From: Streptomyces sp. FIT100
Lineage (GTDB): Bacteria > Actinomycetota > Actinomycetes > Streptomycetales > Streptomycetaceae
Direction of reading: 5' to 3'
DNA: 64,000 bases
NCBI RefSeq assembly: GCF_024584805.1
Contig: NZ_CP075715.1
Location: forward strand, 4,449,526 to 4,513,525
A program made the position numbers and the translations under genes. Under the pieces are notes generated by a model, which was given only the letters and a program-made list of their open reading frames with translations, had not been told where the DNA came from and did no database searches. Position 1 is the first letter of the stretch. Every line of letters starts with the position of its first letter. Positions 51,688 through 60,641 of this stretch are shown piece by piece.

Positions 51688-52575
51688 TTACGCCATCCCC
51701 CGCGCCGGATCCGCCGGGTGCGGGGCCACCAGGGGAAGCTGCGACGCCAGGCGGGCCTCGCACAGCTCCACCAGGACGTCGTACGCCGCCTTGCCCATCA
51801 GCTCGGTCAGCTCGGGGCGGTACGTCACGTACACCGGATCACCCGCGCCGTGCGCCGACGTCGCCGACGTGCACCACCAGTGGAGATCATGCCCGCCCGG
51901 ACCCCAGCCCCTCCTGTCGTACTCGCCGATCGAGATCTGGAGCATCCGTGTGTCGTCCGGACGGTCGATCCAGTCGTACGTACGGCGCACCGGCAGCTGC
52001 CAGCAGACGTCCGGCTTGGTCTCCAGCGGCTCGCGGCCCTCCTTCAGCGCCAGGATGTGCAGCGCGCAGCCCGCGCCGCCGGCGAACCCCGGACGGTTCT
52101 GGAAGATGCAGGAGCCCTCCCAGCGGCGCGTCTGGCGGTCGCCGTCCTCGTCGGCCTCGATCCAGCCGGTCCGCGTGCCCACGCCGTGGAACTGCCACAG
52201 CTCCGGCGTGAGCCGTGCCACATGCCCCGCGACCCGTTTCTCGTCGTCGTCGTCGGAGAAGTGCGCCCCGAGCGTGCAGCAGCCGTCGTCCGCGCGACCC
52301 GCCTGGATGCCCTGGCAGCCGCTGCCGAAGATGCAGTTCCAGCGCGAGGTCAGCCAGGTCAGGTCGCAGCGGAAGACCTGTTCGTCGTCGGCAGGGTCGG
52401 GGAATTCCACCCAGGCACGGGGGAAGTCCAGCCCTTTCTCGTCGGAGGCCGCCGCCTCGCCGGGCCCGCCGAGCACGACCGGCGCGTCCGGTGTGACCGA
52501 GATGACACGGGGGGAGTTGTTCGCGGGCTTCGGCTGCTTGGCTTTGCCCTGCTTCGCCTTTTTCGTCTTTGGCAC
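51688..52575 (-). CDS. Conserved hypothetical protein with clustered cysteines (DUF3109-like)
   Basis: 295 residues. A Lys-rich start (PKTKKAKQGKAKQPKPA) and a core with many Cys: VFRCDLTWL, WNCIFGSGCQGIQ, DDGCCTLGAHF, GSCIFQNRPGFAGGAGCALH, DVCWQLP and HWWCTSA. The pattern resembles YkgJ/DUF3109 cysteine-cluster proteins, which probably bind zinc or iron-sulfur; this is a tentative link. No membrane segment. GTG 52575 is divergent from ppx. Function not known to me. Confidence 0.7.
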   Translation of the reverse strand: MPKTKKAKQGKAKQPKPANNSPRVISVTPDAPVVLGGPGEAAASDEKGLDFPRAWVEFPDPADDEQVFRCDLTWLTSRWNCIFGSGCQGIQAGRADDGCCTLGAHFSDDDDEKRVAGHVARLTPELWQFHGVGTRTGWIEADEDGDRQTRRWEGSCIFQNRPGFAGGAGCALHILALKEGREPLETKPDVCWQLPVRRTYDWIDRPDDTRMLQISIGEYDRRGWGPGGHDLHWWCTSATSAHGAGDPVYVTYRPELTELMGKAAYDVLVELCEARLASQLPLVAPHPADPARGMA

Positions 52576-52615
52576 GAGTCAAGCGTATGCGCGCGGCCGC
52601 AGTAGCGTTCCGTAC

Positions 52616-53548
52616 ATGAGACTCGGAGTCCTCGACGTCGGTTCGAACACGGTGCACCTGCTGGTGGTGGACGCGCACCCCGGTGCGCGCCCGCTTCCCG
52701 CCCATTCCCACAAGGCCGAGCTGCGCCTCGCCGAGCTGCTCGACGAGCACGGAGCGATCGGCCCCGACGGTGTCGACCGTCTCATCGCCACCATCGAGGA
52801 CGCGCTCCAGGCCGCCGAGGACAAGGGCTGCGAGGACGTCCTCCCGTTCGCCACGTCCGCCGTCCGCGAGGCCACCAACGCCGATGCCGTGCTGGACCGC
52901 GTCAAGGCCGTGACCGGTGTCGACCTCACGGTGCTCACCGGCGCGGAGGAGGCCCGGCTCACCTTCCTCGCGGCCCGCCGCTGGTTCGGCTGGTCAGCGG
53001 GACGGCTCCTCGTGCTCGACATCGGCGGCGGCTCGCTGGAGATCGCGTACGGCATCGACGAGGAGCCCGACGCGGCGGTCAGCCTGCCGCTCGGCGCGGG
53101 CCGGCTCACGGCGGCGATGCTGCCCGGCGACCCGCCCAGGCCGGAGGACGTACGGGCGCTGCGCCGCCATGTGCGCACGAGCATCGCCCGCACGGTCGGC
53201 GAGTTCAGCCGCTTCGGCCGCCCCGACCACGTCGTCGCCACCTCCAAGACCTTCAAGCAGCTCGCCCGTATCGCGGGTGCCGCACGCTCCGCCGAGGGCC
53301 TGTACGTGCAGCGCGATCTGAGTCGTACGTCACTGGAGGAGTGGGTCCCGAAGCTCGCCGCGATGACCGCGGGGCAGCGCTCGGCGCTGCCCGGCGTCTC
53401 CGAGGGACGCTCGGCGCAGCTGCTGGCGGGCGCGCTGGTCGGGGAGGCCACGATGGACCTCTTCGGCGTCGACGAGCTGGAGATCTGCCCGTGGGCGCTG
53501 CGCGAGGGAGTGATCCTTCGGCGCCTGGACCACCTGCCCACCGACTGA
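52616..53548 (+). CDS. Ppx/GppA-family exopolyphosphatase
   Basis: 310 residues of the ASKHA fold. Signatures: LGVLDVGSNTVHLLVVDA at the start, FATSAVREATNADAVL, VLTGAEEARLTFLAARR, and LVLDIGGGSLEIAYG near residue 135. Such enzymes hydrolyse inorganic polyphosphate or pppGpp; the short form lacks the C-terminal HD domain. ATG 52616 lies seven bases after TAGCGT (leaderless type). The stop TGA overlaps an ATG (TGATG at 53546-53550) that opens a repeat-rich frame leading into the next gene. Confidence 0.92.
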   Translation: MRLGVLDVGSNTVHLLVVDAHPGARPLPAHSHKAELRLAELLDEHGAIGPDGVDRLIATIEDALQAAEDKGCEDVLPFATSAVREATNADAVLDRVKAVTGVDLTVLTGAEEARLTFLAARRWFGWSAGRLLVLDIGGGSLEIAYGIDEEPDAAVSLPLGAGRLTAAMLPGDPPRPEDVRALRRHVRTSIARTVGEFSRFGRPDHVVATSKTFKQLARIAGAARSAEGLYVQRDLSRTSLEEWVPKLAAMTAGQRSALPGVSEGRSAQLLAGALVGEATMDLFGVDELEICPWALREGVILRRLDHLPTD

Positions 53549-53793
53549 TGCCTCGCCCTCCGTCGCCCCGCAGACCGGTCCGCCGGCCGCGCCCGCAGCC
53601 GGAGCCCGGCACGCACCCTGAACCGCGTCCCGAGCCGGACCGCGAGCCGGGCTCCGAGCCGGGCTCCGAAGCGCGTTCCGAATCACGTCCCGAGCCGGGC
53701 TCCGAGCCGCGTCCCGAGCCGGGGTCCCCGACGTGCCCCGAACCGCGTCCCGGGCCCCTGAAGCGCCCTCCAGAGGCCCGTACGCTGTCCCTC
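53549..53793 (+). repeat. 245-bp Pro/Glu-coding repeat spacer between ppx and TIM-barrel genes
   Basis: Degenerate 18-bp repeats (CCGGGCTCCGAGCCG variants) fill 53620-53740. The frame that begins at ATG 53548 is open into the next gene and would give an EPGSEPGSE-type leader of 82 residues. Because a TACGCT box and GTG 53794 fit a leaderless start, I regard this as spacer. Confidence 0.75.
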
Positions 53794-54618
53794 GTGGCAG
53801 AACCAGTGGTGCGCATCCCGGATGCGAAGGTCGCCCTGTCGACGGCCTCCGTGTATCCGGAGTCGACGGCTACGGCCTTCGAGATCGCCGCGCGCCTCGG
53901 CTACGACGGCGTCGAGATCATGGTCTGGACCGATCCGGTCAGCCAGGACATCGAGGCGCTGCGCCGGCTCTCCGACTACCACCAGGTGCCGATCCTGGCG
54001 GTCCACGCGCCGTGTCTGCTGATCACCCAGCGGGTCTGGTCCACCGATCCCTGGGTGAAGCTCCAGCGCGCCCAGTCGGCCGCCGAGAAGCTCGGCGCGT
54101 CCACCGTCGTGGTCCATCCGCCCTTCCGCTGGCAGCGGCAGTACGCCCGCGACTTCGTCTCCGGCATCTGGCGGATGGCGAACGAGACCGATGTGCGCTT
54201 CGCCGTGGAGAACATGTACCCGTGGCGCTACCGCGACCGCGAGATGCTCGCGTACGCCCCCGACTGGGACGTCACCAAAGAGGACTACCGGCACTTCACG
54301 ATCGACCTCTCGCACACCGCGACGTCCCGTACGGACACCCTGGCCATGGTCGACCGCATGGGCGACCGGCTCGGGCACGTCCACCTAGCGGACGGCAAGG
54401 GATCGGCCAAGGACGAGCACCTGGTGCCCGGCCGCGGCGACCAGCCGTGCGCCGAGCTCCTCGAACGCCTCGCCCGCACCGGCTTCGACGGCCATGTCGT
54501 CATCGAGGTCAACACCCGGCGGGCCATGTCCGCGGCGGAGCGCGAGGCCGACCTCGCCGAGGCGCTCGCCTTCACCCGGCTGCACCTGGCCTCGGCGACC
54601 CGGGTGGCGGGACCATGA
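53794..54618 (+). CDS. Sugar-phosphate isomerase/epimerase-like TIM-barrel protein
   Basis: 274 residues of the AP-endonuclease-2/xylose-isomerase-like barrel: VALSTASVYPESTATAFEIA, YDGVEIMVW, LAVHAPCLL, STVVVHPPFRWQ, VRFAVENMYPW, DLSHTATS, LGHVHLADG and HVVIEVNTR carry the usual metal-binding Glu, His and Asp residues. The substrate is unknown. GTG 53794 follows TACGCT by seven bases. It overlaps the next TetR gene by ATGA. Neighbourhood with ppx and ilvD is conserved in Streptomyces. Confidence 0.88.
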   Translation: MAEPVVRIPDAKVALSTASVYPESTATAFEIAARLGYDGVEIMVWTDPVSQDIEALRRLSDYHQVPILAVHAPCLLITQRVWSTDPWVKLQRAQSAAEKLGASTVVVHPPFRWQRQYARDFVSGIWRMANETDVRFAVENMYPWRYRDREMLAYAPDWDVTKEDYRHFTIDLSHTATSRTDTLAMVDRMGDRLGHVHLADGKGSAKDEHLVPGRGDQPCAELLERLARTGFDGHVVIEVNTRRAMSAAEREADLAEALAFTRLHLASATRVAGP

Positions 54619-55232
54619 CCTCCTCCGGCGCGGCACCCCGCAGGCGCGGCCGGCCCGCCCGTACGGAGGCCGACAGCGGCCCGGGTGCCCGGGAGCGCAT
54701 CCTCCAGGCGGCCCGTACGGAGTTCGCCGAGCGCGGCTACGACAAGACGTCCGTCCGCGGCATCGCCAAGGCGGCGGGCGTCGACGCGGCCCTCGTCCAC
54801 CACTACTTCGGCACGAAGGACGAGGTCTTCGCGGCCGCCATCGAGGTCAGCTTCGAGCCCGCGCTGGTCATCCCGCTGGTCCTGGGGGAGGGCACGGAAG
54901 GCATCGGGGAGCGGCTCGCGCGGTTCTTCATCGGGGTCTGGGAGAACCCGGCGACGCGCGCCCCACTGCTCGCGATCATCCGTTCCGCGATGACGCACGA
55001 CGCGGCGGCGAAGGTGCTGCGCGGCTTCGTGCTGCGGCGGCTGCTGGAGAGGGTGGCCGCGGAGCTGGCCGTACCGGATCCGAAGTTCCGCGCCGAGCTG
55101 GCCGCCTCGCACATGATCGGCATCGTGGTCATGCGCTACGTGATCCAGGTGGAGCCGCTGGCCTCCGCCGACCCGGAGCAGATCATCGAGATGGTCGCGC
55201 CCACGCTCCAGCGCTATCTGACGGAAGCCTGA
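54615..55232 (+). CDS. TetR-family regulator
   Basis: 205 residues. The helix-turn-helix is at about 25-70 (RERILQAARTEFAERGYDKTSVRGIAKAAGVDAALVHHYFGTKDE). The C-terminal domain (PALVIPLVLGEGTEGIGERLARFF) resembles the TetR group with large ligand pockets. Translation is coupled to the upstream TIM-barrel gene through ATGA at 54615-54618. No operator can be assigned; it may regulate its own operon or ilvD. Normal length. Confidence 0.9.
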   Translation: MTSSGAAPRRRGRPARTEADSGPGARERILQAARTEFAERGYDKTSVRGIAKAAGVDAALVHHYFGTKDEVFAAAIEVSFEPALVIPLVLGEGTEGIGERLARFFIGVWENPATRAPLLAIIRSAMTHDAAAKVLRGFVLRRLLERVAAELAVPDPKFRAELAASHMIGIVVMRYVIQVEPLASADPEQIIEMVAPTLQRYLTEA

Positions 55233-55320
55233 GCCGCGGACCGCGGCGGGACCGTACGGGCGGACCGTGGCGGGACAGTAGCGGCCGACCGTGGCGGGAC
55301 CGTACCGGCCGACTGCGGGG
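55233..55320. repeat. Imperfect ~25-bp repeats before ilvD
   Basis: GGACCGTGGCGGGAC(C/A)GTA recurs about every 25 bases (near 55240, 55264, 55289). It lies between the TetR stop and the ilvD leader; no promoter is visible inside. Confidence 0.75.
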
Positions 55321-55443
55321 ACCAGCGGCGAGGCGCTGACCGAAAGACGGACCTCCGTCCCGTATTCCGGACAAGGCGTCCAGATCTTGGAGCGGCGGCG
55401 TAGGCTCGACAGCAGCCAGAACTGCCTGAAGGAGCGAGCGACG

Positions 55444-57294
55444 ATGCCCGAGCTGAGGTCCCGCACAGTCACCCACGGCCGGAACATGGCGGGCGCCCGC
55501 GCCCTTATGCGGGCGTCGGGCGTAGCCGGCGAGGACATCGGCAAGCCGATCATCGCCGTCGCCAACTCCTTCACAGAGTTCGTGCCGGGCCACACCCACC
55601 TCGCCCCGGTCGGCCGGATCGTCTCCGACGCCATCCGCGCCGCGGGCGCCGTCCCGCGCGAGTTCAACACCATCGCGGTCGACGACGGCATCGCGATGGG
55701 CCACGGCGGCATGCTGTACTCGCTGCCCTCCCGTGACCTGATCGCCGACTCCGTCGAGTACATGGTCGAGGCGCACTGCGCGGACGCGCTCATCTGCATC
55801 TCCAACTGCGACAAGATCACTCCGGGCATGCTGATGGCCGCCATGCGCCTCAACATCCCGGCGATCTTCGTCTCCGGCGGCCCGATGGAGGCCGGCCAGG
55901 CGACCCTCGTCGACGGCACGGTCCGAAAGCTGGACCTGATCAACGCGATCGTGGACGCGGTCAACGAGAACGTGTCGGACGAGGACGTGCTCCGCATCGA
56001 GGAGAACGCCTGCCCGACCTGCGGCTCCTGTTCCGGCATGTTCACCGCCAACTCGATGAACTGCCTCACGGAGGCGATCGGCCTGTCCCTCCCGGGCAAC
56101 GGCTCGACGCTCGCCACCCACACCGCCCGCCAGGCCCTGTACGAGAACGCCGGCCGCACGGTCGTCGAGATCACCAAGCGCTACTACGAGCAGGGCGACG
56201 AGTCCGTCCTGCCGCGCAACATCGCCACCCGCGAGGCGTTCGAGAACGCCATGGCGCTGGACATCGCCATGGGCGGCTCGACCAACACCATCCTCCATCT
56301 GCTCGCCGCCGCCCAGGAGGCCGAGCTCGCCTACGACCTCAAGGACATCGACGCGGTCTCGCGCCGCGTGCCCTGCCTGGCCAAGGTCGCGCCGAACGTC
56401 GCCCCCGGCGGCACGTACTACATGGAGGACGTCCACCGCGCCGGCGGCATCCCCGCCATCCTCGGCGAGCTCTATCGCGGCGGGCTGCTGAACGAGGACG
56501 TCCACACCGTCCACTCGGCCTCGCTGGCCGAATGGCTCAAGACCTGGGACGTCCGCGGCGGTTCCCCCTCCGCCGAGGCCGTCGAGCTGTGGCACGCGGC
56601 CCCCGGCTGCGTCCGCTCCGCCACCGCCTTCTCGCAGTCCGAGCGCTGGGACTCCCTGGACGTCGACGCCGAGGGCGGCTGCATCCGCTCGGTCGAGCAC
56701 GCGTACTCGAAGGACGGCGGGCTCGCCGTCCTGAAGGGCAATCTGGCCGTCGACGGCTGCGTCGTGAAGACCGCCGGCGTCGACGAGTCGATCTGGACCT
56801 TCGAAGGCCCGGCCGTGGTCTGCGAATCGCAGGACGAGGCTGTCGAGAAGATCCTCTCCAAGGTCGTGAAGGAGGGCGACGTCGTCGTCATCCGCTACGA
56901 GGGCCCGCGCGGCGGCCCCGGCATGCAGGAGATGCTCTACCCGACGTCCTTCCTGAAGGGCCGCGGCCTCGGCAAGGCGTGCGCCCTCGTCACCGACGGC
57001 CGCTTCTCCGGCGGTACGTCGGGCCTCTCGATCGGCCACGCGTCCCCCGAGGCCGCCTCGGGCGGCACGATCGCGCTCGTCGAGGACGGCGACCTCATCC
57101 GGATCGACATCCCGAACCGCTCGATCGACCTCGTCGTCGACGACGCCACCCTGGCCGCCCGGCGTGAGGCGCTCGGCGGTGTCTACGCCCCGAAGTCCCG
57201 CGAGCGGAAGGTCTCGGCGGCGCTGAAGGCGTACGCGGCGATGGCGACGAGCGCGGACAAGGGCGCGGTCCGGGACGTCTCGAAGCTGGGCTGA
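55444..57294 (+). CDS. ilvD: Dihydroxy-acid dehydratase
   Basis: Dehydrates 2,3-dihydroxy-isovalerate and -methylvalerate in valine, leucine and isoleucine synthesis. 616 residues with the cluster cysteines in ISNCDKITPGMLM and ENACPTCGSCSGMFTANSMNC, the metal-binding DDGIAMGHGGM, and the C-terminal VTDGRFSGGTSGLSIGH signature. AAGGAG lies eight to nine bases before ATG 55444. It is a lone ilv gene here, as usual in Streptomyces. It converges on the kinase gene with 36 bases between stops. Confidence 0.97.
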   Translation: MPELRSRTVTHGRNMAGARALMRASGVAGEDIGKPIIAVANSFTEFVPGHTHLAPVGRIVSDAIRAAGAVPREFNTIAVDDGIAMGHGGMLYSLPSRDLIADSVEYMVEAHCADALICISNCDKITPGMLMAAMRLNIPAIFVSGGPMEAGQATLVDGTVRKLDLINAIVDAVNENVSDEDVLRIEENACPTCGSCSGMFTANSMNCLTEAIGLSLPGNGSTLATHTARQALYENAGRTVVEITKRYYEQGDESVLPRNIATREAFENAMALDIAMGGSTNTILHLLAAAQEAELAYDLKDIDAVSRRVPCLAKVAPNVAPGGTYYMEDVHRAGGIPAILGELYRGGLLNEDVHTVHSASLAEWLKTWDVRGGSPSAEAVELWHAAPGCVRSATAFSQSERWDSLDVDAEGGCIRSVEHAYSKDGGLAVLKGNLAVDGCVVKTAGVDESIWTFEGPAVVCESQDEAVEKILSKVVKEGDVVVIRYEGPRGGPGMQEMLYPTSFLKGRGLGKACALVTDGRFSGGTSGLSIGHASPEAASGGTIALVEDGDLIRIDIPNRSIDLVVDDATLAARREALGGVYAPKSRERKVSAALKAYAAMATSADKGAVRDVSKLG

Positions 57295-57330
57295 CGTCTC
57301 GCAGCTGGGCTGAGCCCGACGGCCGCATGG

Positions 57331-59460
57331 TCACCAGCCGGACGGATCCCCGCCCTCCACGGCGAAGACGGACCCGTCCGGCGCGGCCCCGAAGACCCTG
57401 CCCTCGGCAGTGGCCGGCGCGGGCAGGGTCGCCGCATAGGCGGAACTGCCCCCGCCCATCCGCGGCTCCGTCTGGCCCAGTTGCACGCCGCGCCCGGCGT
57501 CGACCGCCAGCAGCCGCCCGTCCGCACCGCTCAGATAGACCCGCCCGCCGTCCACGACGGGCCTCGACGACCGCGCCAGATACGTCTCTAGCCGCCACCG
57601 CTGCGCGTCGCCGCCGACCGCCGTCGTGTCCACGGCCAGCAGCGAGCCGCCCGAGCCCACCAGGTAGACGGTGTCGCCGTCCGCCGCGGCCTGTGCCTGG
57701 TCGACGTCGACGGGGAGCGGGACGCGCCGCACGGCGCGGGTCGCGGTGTCGAGACGTACGACAGCGTTCGTGAAGTCTGCGGAATCGGCGGCCAGCAGGA
57801 AGAGCGCGTCGCCCGAGGCCGCCGGTGACACCGGCGTCAGCACGCCGGTCAGCCGCTTCTCCCAGCGCACATCGCCGCTGTCGGCGGCGACCGCCCGTAC
57901 GAGCGTGCCCGCGCCGCCGGCCTCCGGCGTGACCGCGAAGACGGTGTCCGAGCCGTCCGGCCCGGGGACCCACCGCGTGCCGGGCGCCCCGCGCCGTCCG
58001 TGCCAGCGCTCCTCGCCGGTCGCGCCGTCGAGCGCCCGTACGGTCCCGTCCGCGCGCGTGAGCAGCACGGATCCGGCGGCGTGGCTGAGCGACGCGTACG
58101 AACCGATCCCCACGCTCCACCGGGTGGCGCCCGACCCGGGGTCGAGGGCTTCGAGCCGCTTTCCGTCCGGAGTGGTGACGTGCAGCAGACCGCCGGAGAG
58201 CACCGGCGCGTTCGCGTAGCCCTCGTACGAGGCCGGGGACGCCCCGCGCGTCCAGGCCGGTGCGCCGTCGGAGGCGGCCAGGCGGGTGGCCAGGACGCCC
58301 GGCGCGGAGCAGTACAGCGCGTCCCCGACGGCGGAACAGACAGGGGTGCGGGGCGTGCCCGCGCCCCTGGCGAGGGTGGCCTGCCACGGGGTGAAGGCCC
58401 GCTCGGTGCCCGGTGCCGCGACCGCGGGACCGCCTCCGTCCGTGCCGGTGCGCAGGCCGGCGTACCCGCCCGCGAGCAGTCCGGCGAGAGCGGCGGCGAC
58501 GACGGCGTACCGCACGAGCCTTTTCGGGCGGCGCGGGCCCTCCTTCGGGTCCACTGCCTCCGGGGTCCTCGGCCGCGCGTCCGCGGTGTCCTCGGGAACC
58601 CGTTGCAGCGGTATGAACGCCGTGGCCACATCCGCGGCCGGTGCGCGCAGTTCCGCCATGACCTCGCCCGGCGTGGGCCGTTCCTCCGGTGCCTTGGCCA
58701 GGCACCGGCTCAGCAGCGGTACGAGTTCGTCCGGTACGCCCGCCAGATCGGGCTCGTTGTGGACGACTTGATAGGCGACGACGTACGGGCTGTCGGAATC
58801 GAACGGTCCGCGTCCGGTCGCCGCGTGCACCAGGACCGCGCCCATCGCGAACACGTCCGCGGCCGGGCCGACGTCCCGCGGCCGCTGGAACTGCTCCGGT
58901 GCCATGAACGGCGGAGTGCCGATCAACTTGCCCGTCTCCGTGCGCAGATCGCTGTCCGACGGCCGGGAGATACCGAAGTCGATGACCTTGGGGCCGTCGG
59001 ACGCGAGCAGCACGTTGCTCGGCTTGAGATCGCGGTGGACGACTCCCGCGCGATGGATGTCGCGCAGCGCCTCGGCGAGCCCGGCCCCGGCCCTGCGCAG
59101 TTCGTCCACGCCCAAGGGGCCGTTCCGTTTGACGCGTTCGGCGAGTGTCGGACCGTCGATGAACAGCGTCGCCATCCAGGGGCGCACGGCGTCCGGGTCG
59201 GCGTCCACGACGGGTGCGGTGAAGGCGCCGCTCACCCGGCGCGCGGCGGTCACCTCCTGCCGGAAACGCGCCCTGAACTCCGGGTCCATGGCGTGTTCCG
59301 CATGCACGACCTTGATCGCGAGGCGCAGTCCGGACGCGGATGTGGCCAGATGCACGACGCCCATGCCGCCCGAGCCCAGGCATTCCTCCAGACGGTACTG
59401 CCCTGCGTGTTCCGGATGTTCCGCTTCCGGTACCGGCCCGGTGCTGCGCAGCGGTGACAT
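57331..59460 (-). CDS. Membrane Ser/Thr protein kinase with PQQ-type beta-propeller sensor
   Basis: 709 residues. Kinase domain (about 18-265): GSGGMGVVHLA loop, catalytic HRDLKPSNVLL, DFGISRPSDSD, and GTPPFMAPEQF. A Pro/Arg juxtamembrane linker leads to one membrane span (about 315-335, RYAVVAAALAGLLAGGYAG). The extracytoplasmic part (about 345-709) has repeated PQQ/WD-like blades (LEALDPGSGATRWSVG, VRALDGATGEERWHG, LLAVDAGRGVQLGQ). It is a Hanks-type receptor kinase; the ligand is unknown. An SH3-like gene is divergent from it. Confidence 0.93.
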   Translation of the reverse strand: MSPLRSTGPVPEAEHPEHAGQYRLEECLGSGGMGVVHLATSASGLRLAIKVVHAEHAMDPEFRARFRQEVTAARRVSGAFTAPVVDADPDAVRPWMATLFIDGPTLAERVKRNGPLGVDELRRAGAGLAEALRDIHRAGVVHRDLKPSNVLLASDGPKVIDFGISRPSDSDLRTETGKLIGTPPFMAPEQFQRPRDVGPAADVFAMGAVLVHAATGRGPFDSDSPYVVAYQVVHNEPDLAGVPDELVPLLSRCLAKAPEERPTPGEVMAELRAPAADVATAFIPLQRVPEDTADARPRTPEAVDPKEGPRRPKRLVRYAVVAAALAGLLAGGYAGLRTGTDGGGPAVAAPGTERAFTPWQATLARGAGTPRTPVCSAVGDALYCSAPGVLATRLAASDGAPAWTRGASPASYEGYANAPVLSGGLLHVTTPDGKRLEALDPGSGATRWSVGIGSYASLSHAAGSVLLTRADGTVRALDGATGEERWHGRRGAPGTRWVPGPDGSDTVFAVTPEAGGAGTLVRAVAADSGDVRWEKRLTGVLTPVSPAASGDALFLLAADSADFTNAVVRLDTATRAVRRVPLPVDVDQAQAAADGDTVYLVGSGGSLLAVDTTAVGGDAQRWRLETYLARSSRPVVDGGRVYLSGADGRLLAVDAGRGVQLGQTEPRMGGGSSAYAATLPAPATAEGRVFGAAPDGSVFAVEGGDPSGW

Positions 59461-59586
59461 CGCCCACCCCCGTGTTTTCCGTCCGCAAGCGCGACGCTCG
59501 GAGCCTAGTCGATGCTTCCTTCGGGGCCACGGCGGCTTGCTAGCCTGCGATGCACCATGCTTTTCGGACAAACGGGGGAGGCCGTC

Positions 59587-59958
59587 ATGGCCGCGGAAGA
59601 CACCGAAGCAGTAGCAGCCGTCGAAGGCGCCGGCGCCGTCGAAAGCGCCGACGGTATCGACGGCATCGACGGCATTGACGGGACCGAAGCGGCGGTCGGG
59701 ACGTTCACCGTGCGGAGGTACCCGGTCGCCCCCGGATACCGCGTGAACGTCCGCAGCGGCCCGGGAACGCAGTACCAGATCGTCAGGGTCCTGCAGTACG
59801 ACGCACAGGTGCCGATCAACTGCCAGAAGCCGGGCGAGACCATCACCGGCCCCTACGGCACGTCGAACATCTGGGACAACATCGCCAACGGCCAGTTCAT
59901 CTCCGACGCCTACGTGAACACGGGCAGCGACGGCTACGTCGCAGTCCGCTGTGCCTGA
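59587..59958 (+). CDS. Bacterial SH3-domain protein without signal peptide
   Basis: 123 residues. The N-terminal 45 are acidic and repetitive (DGIDGIDGIDG from 9-bp repeats); the SH3b domain follows (YRVNVRSGPGTQYQIVRVL, then NIWDNIANGQFISDAYV) with two Cys. SH3b domains usually bind cell wall, yet no signal peptide or membrane span is seen with the start at ATG 59587, which has GGGGGAGG. An earlier ATG at 59557 does not add one. It is divergent from the receptor kinase gene. Confidence 0.75.
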   Translation: MAAEDTEAVAAVEGAGAVESADGIDGIDGIDGTEAAVGTFTVRRYPVAPGYRVNVRSGPGTQYQIVRVLQYDAQVPINCQKPGETITGPYGTSNIWDNIANGQFISDAYVNTGSDGYVAVRCA

Positions 59959-59991
59959 CCGGGGTCCCTCCACCACGGGGATAATCGCCTC

Positions 59992-60552
59992 GTGAGCGAG
60001 AACGAGAACCAGGCGAACGACGAGAGGCACGCGCGGGCCGCGGACGCGGCGCCGAACGGCAACGACGGCACCCGTCCCGGCCCGCAGCCCGAGTCGATCC
60101 GCTTCTTCGGCACCACCTGGGTCGACCACGACAACGGCTACGCGCTGCGCCGCGTCGGCGTCGCCGCCGGCTCACTCGCGGCGGCGGTCGCCGGATGCCT
60201 CGTGCTGCGCTTCGCCTACCAGGGGCTGGAGATCGCCCGGGTCGGCGGCTTCGTCACCACCCTGGTGATCGTGATGTTCGCGGTGTGCAGCGCCATCGCC
60301 TTCCGCAAGACCTGGGAGGGCTTCACCCGCCGGCCGGCCGATCCGGCGCGCGAGGACTCCCTGCGCAGTCTGAAGACGATCGGCTTCATCGGCTCCCTGC
60401 TCGCCTACTTCCTCCGCTCCCTGAGCGAGGCCCCGGGCGAGAAGCTGCTGCGCACGGAGTACGAGGCGGCCGTCGTCCAGTACGAGAAGCGCCGCACCAC
60501 TCGCAGCGGCAACCCGTCGGCCCGCAAGAAGCCGAAGCGCCGGCCGCGCTGA
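59992..60552 (+). CDS. Integral membrane protein, hypothetical
   Basis: 186 residues: polar N-terminus (about 1-50), membrane helices at about 57-77, 86-104 and a weaker one near 130-142, and a very basic tail (ARKKPKRRPR). No family recognised. GTG 59992 stands six bases after GATAAT, the best leaderless-type start in the window. It lies 33 bases after the SH3 gene on the same strand but appears to have its own promoter. Confidence 0.78.
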   Translation: MSENENQANDERHARAADAAPNGNDGTRPGPQPESIRFFGTTWVDHDNGYALRRVGVAAGSLAAAVAGCLVLRFAYQGLEIARVGGFVTTLVIVMFAVCSAIAFRKTWEGFTRRPADPAREDSLRSLKTIGFIGSLLAYFLRSLSEAPGEKLLRTEYEAAVVQYEKRRTTRSGNPSARKKPKRRPR

Positions 60553-60641
60553 GCCGCCTGGGGGACGGTGACACGGAGGCGTGACGGAGGTGTGACCGGT
60601 GGCGGTGTCACATTTCCCCGGGCCTGCGTTGTCCCCTTTGC

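Noticed and set aside
53548..53793. Long N-terminal leader for the TIM-barrel protein from ATG 53548
   Set aside because: The leader is repetitive and unlike the family; GTG 53794 has a TACGCT box at leaderless distance and gives a normal-length protein.
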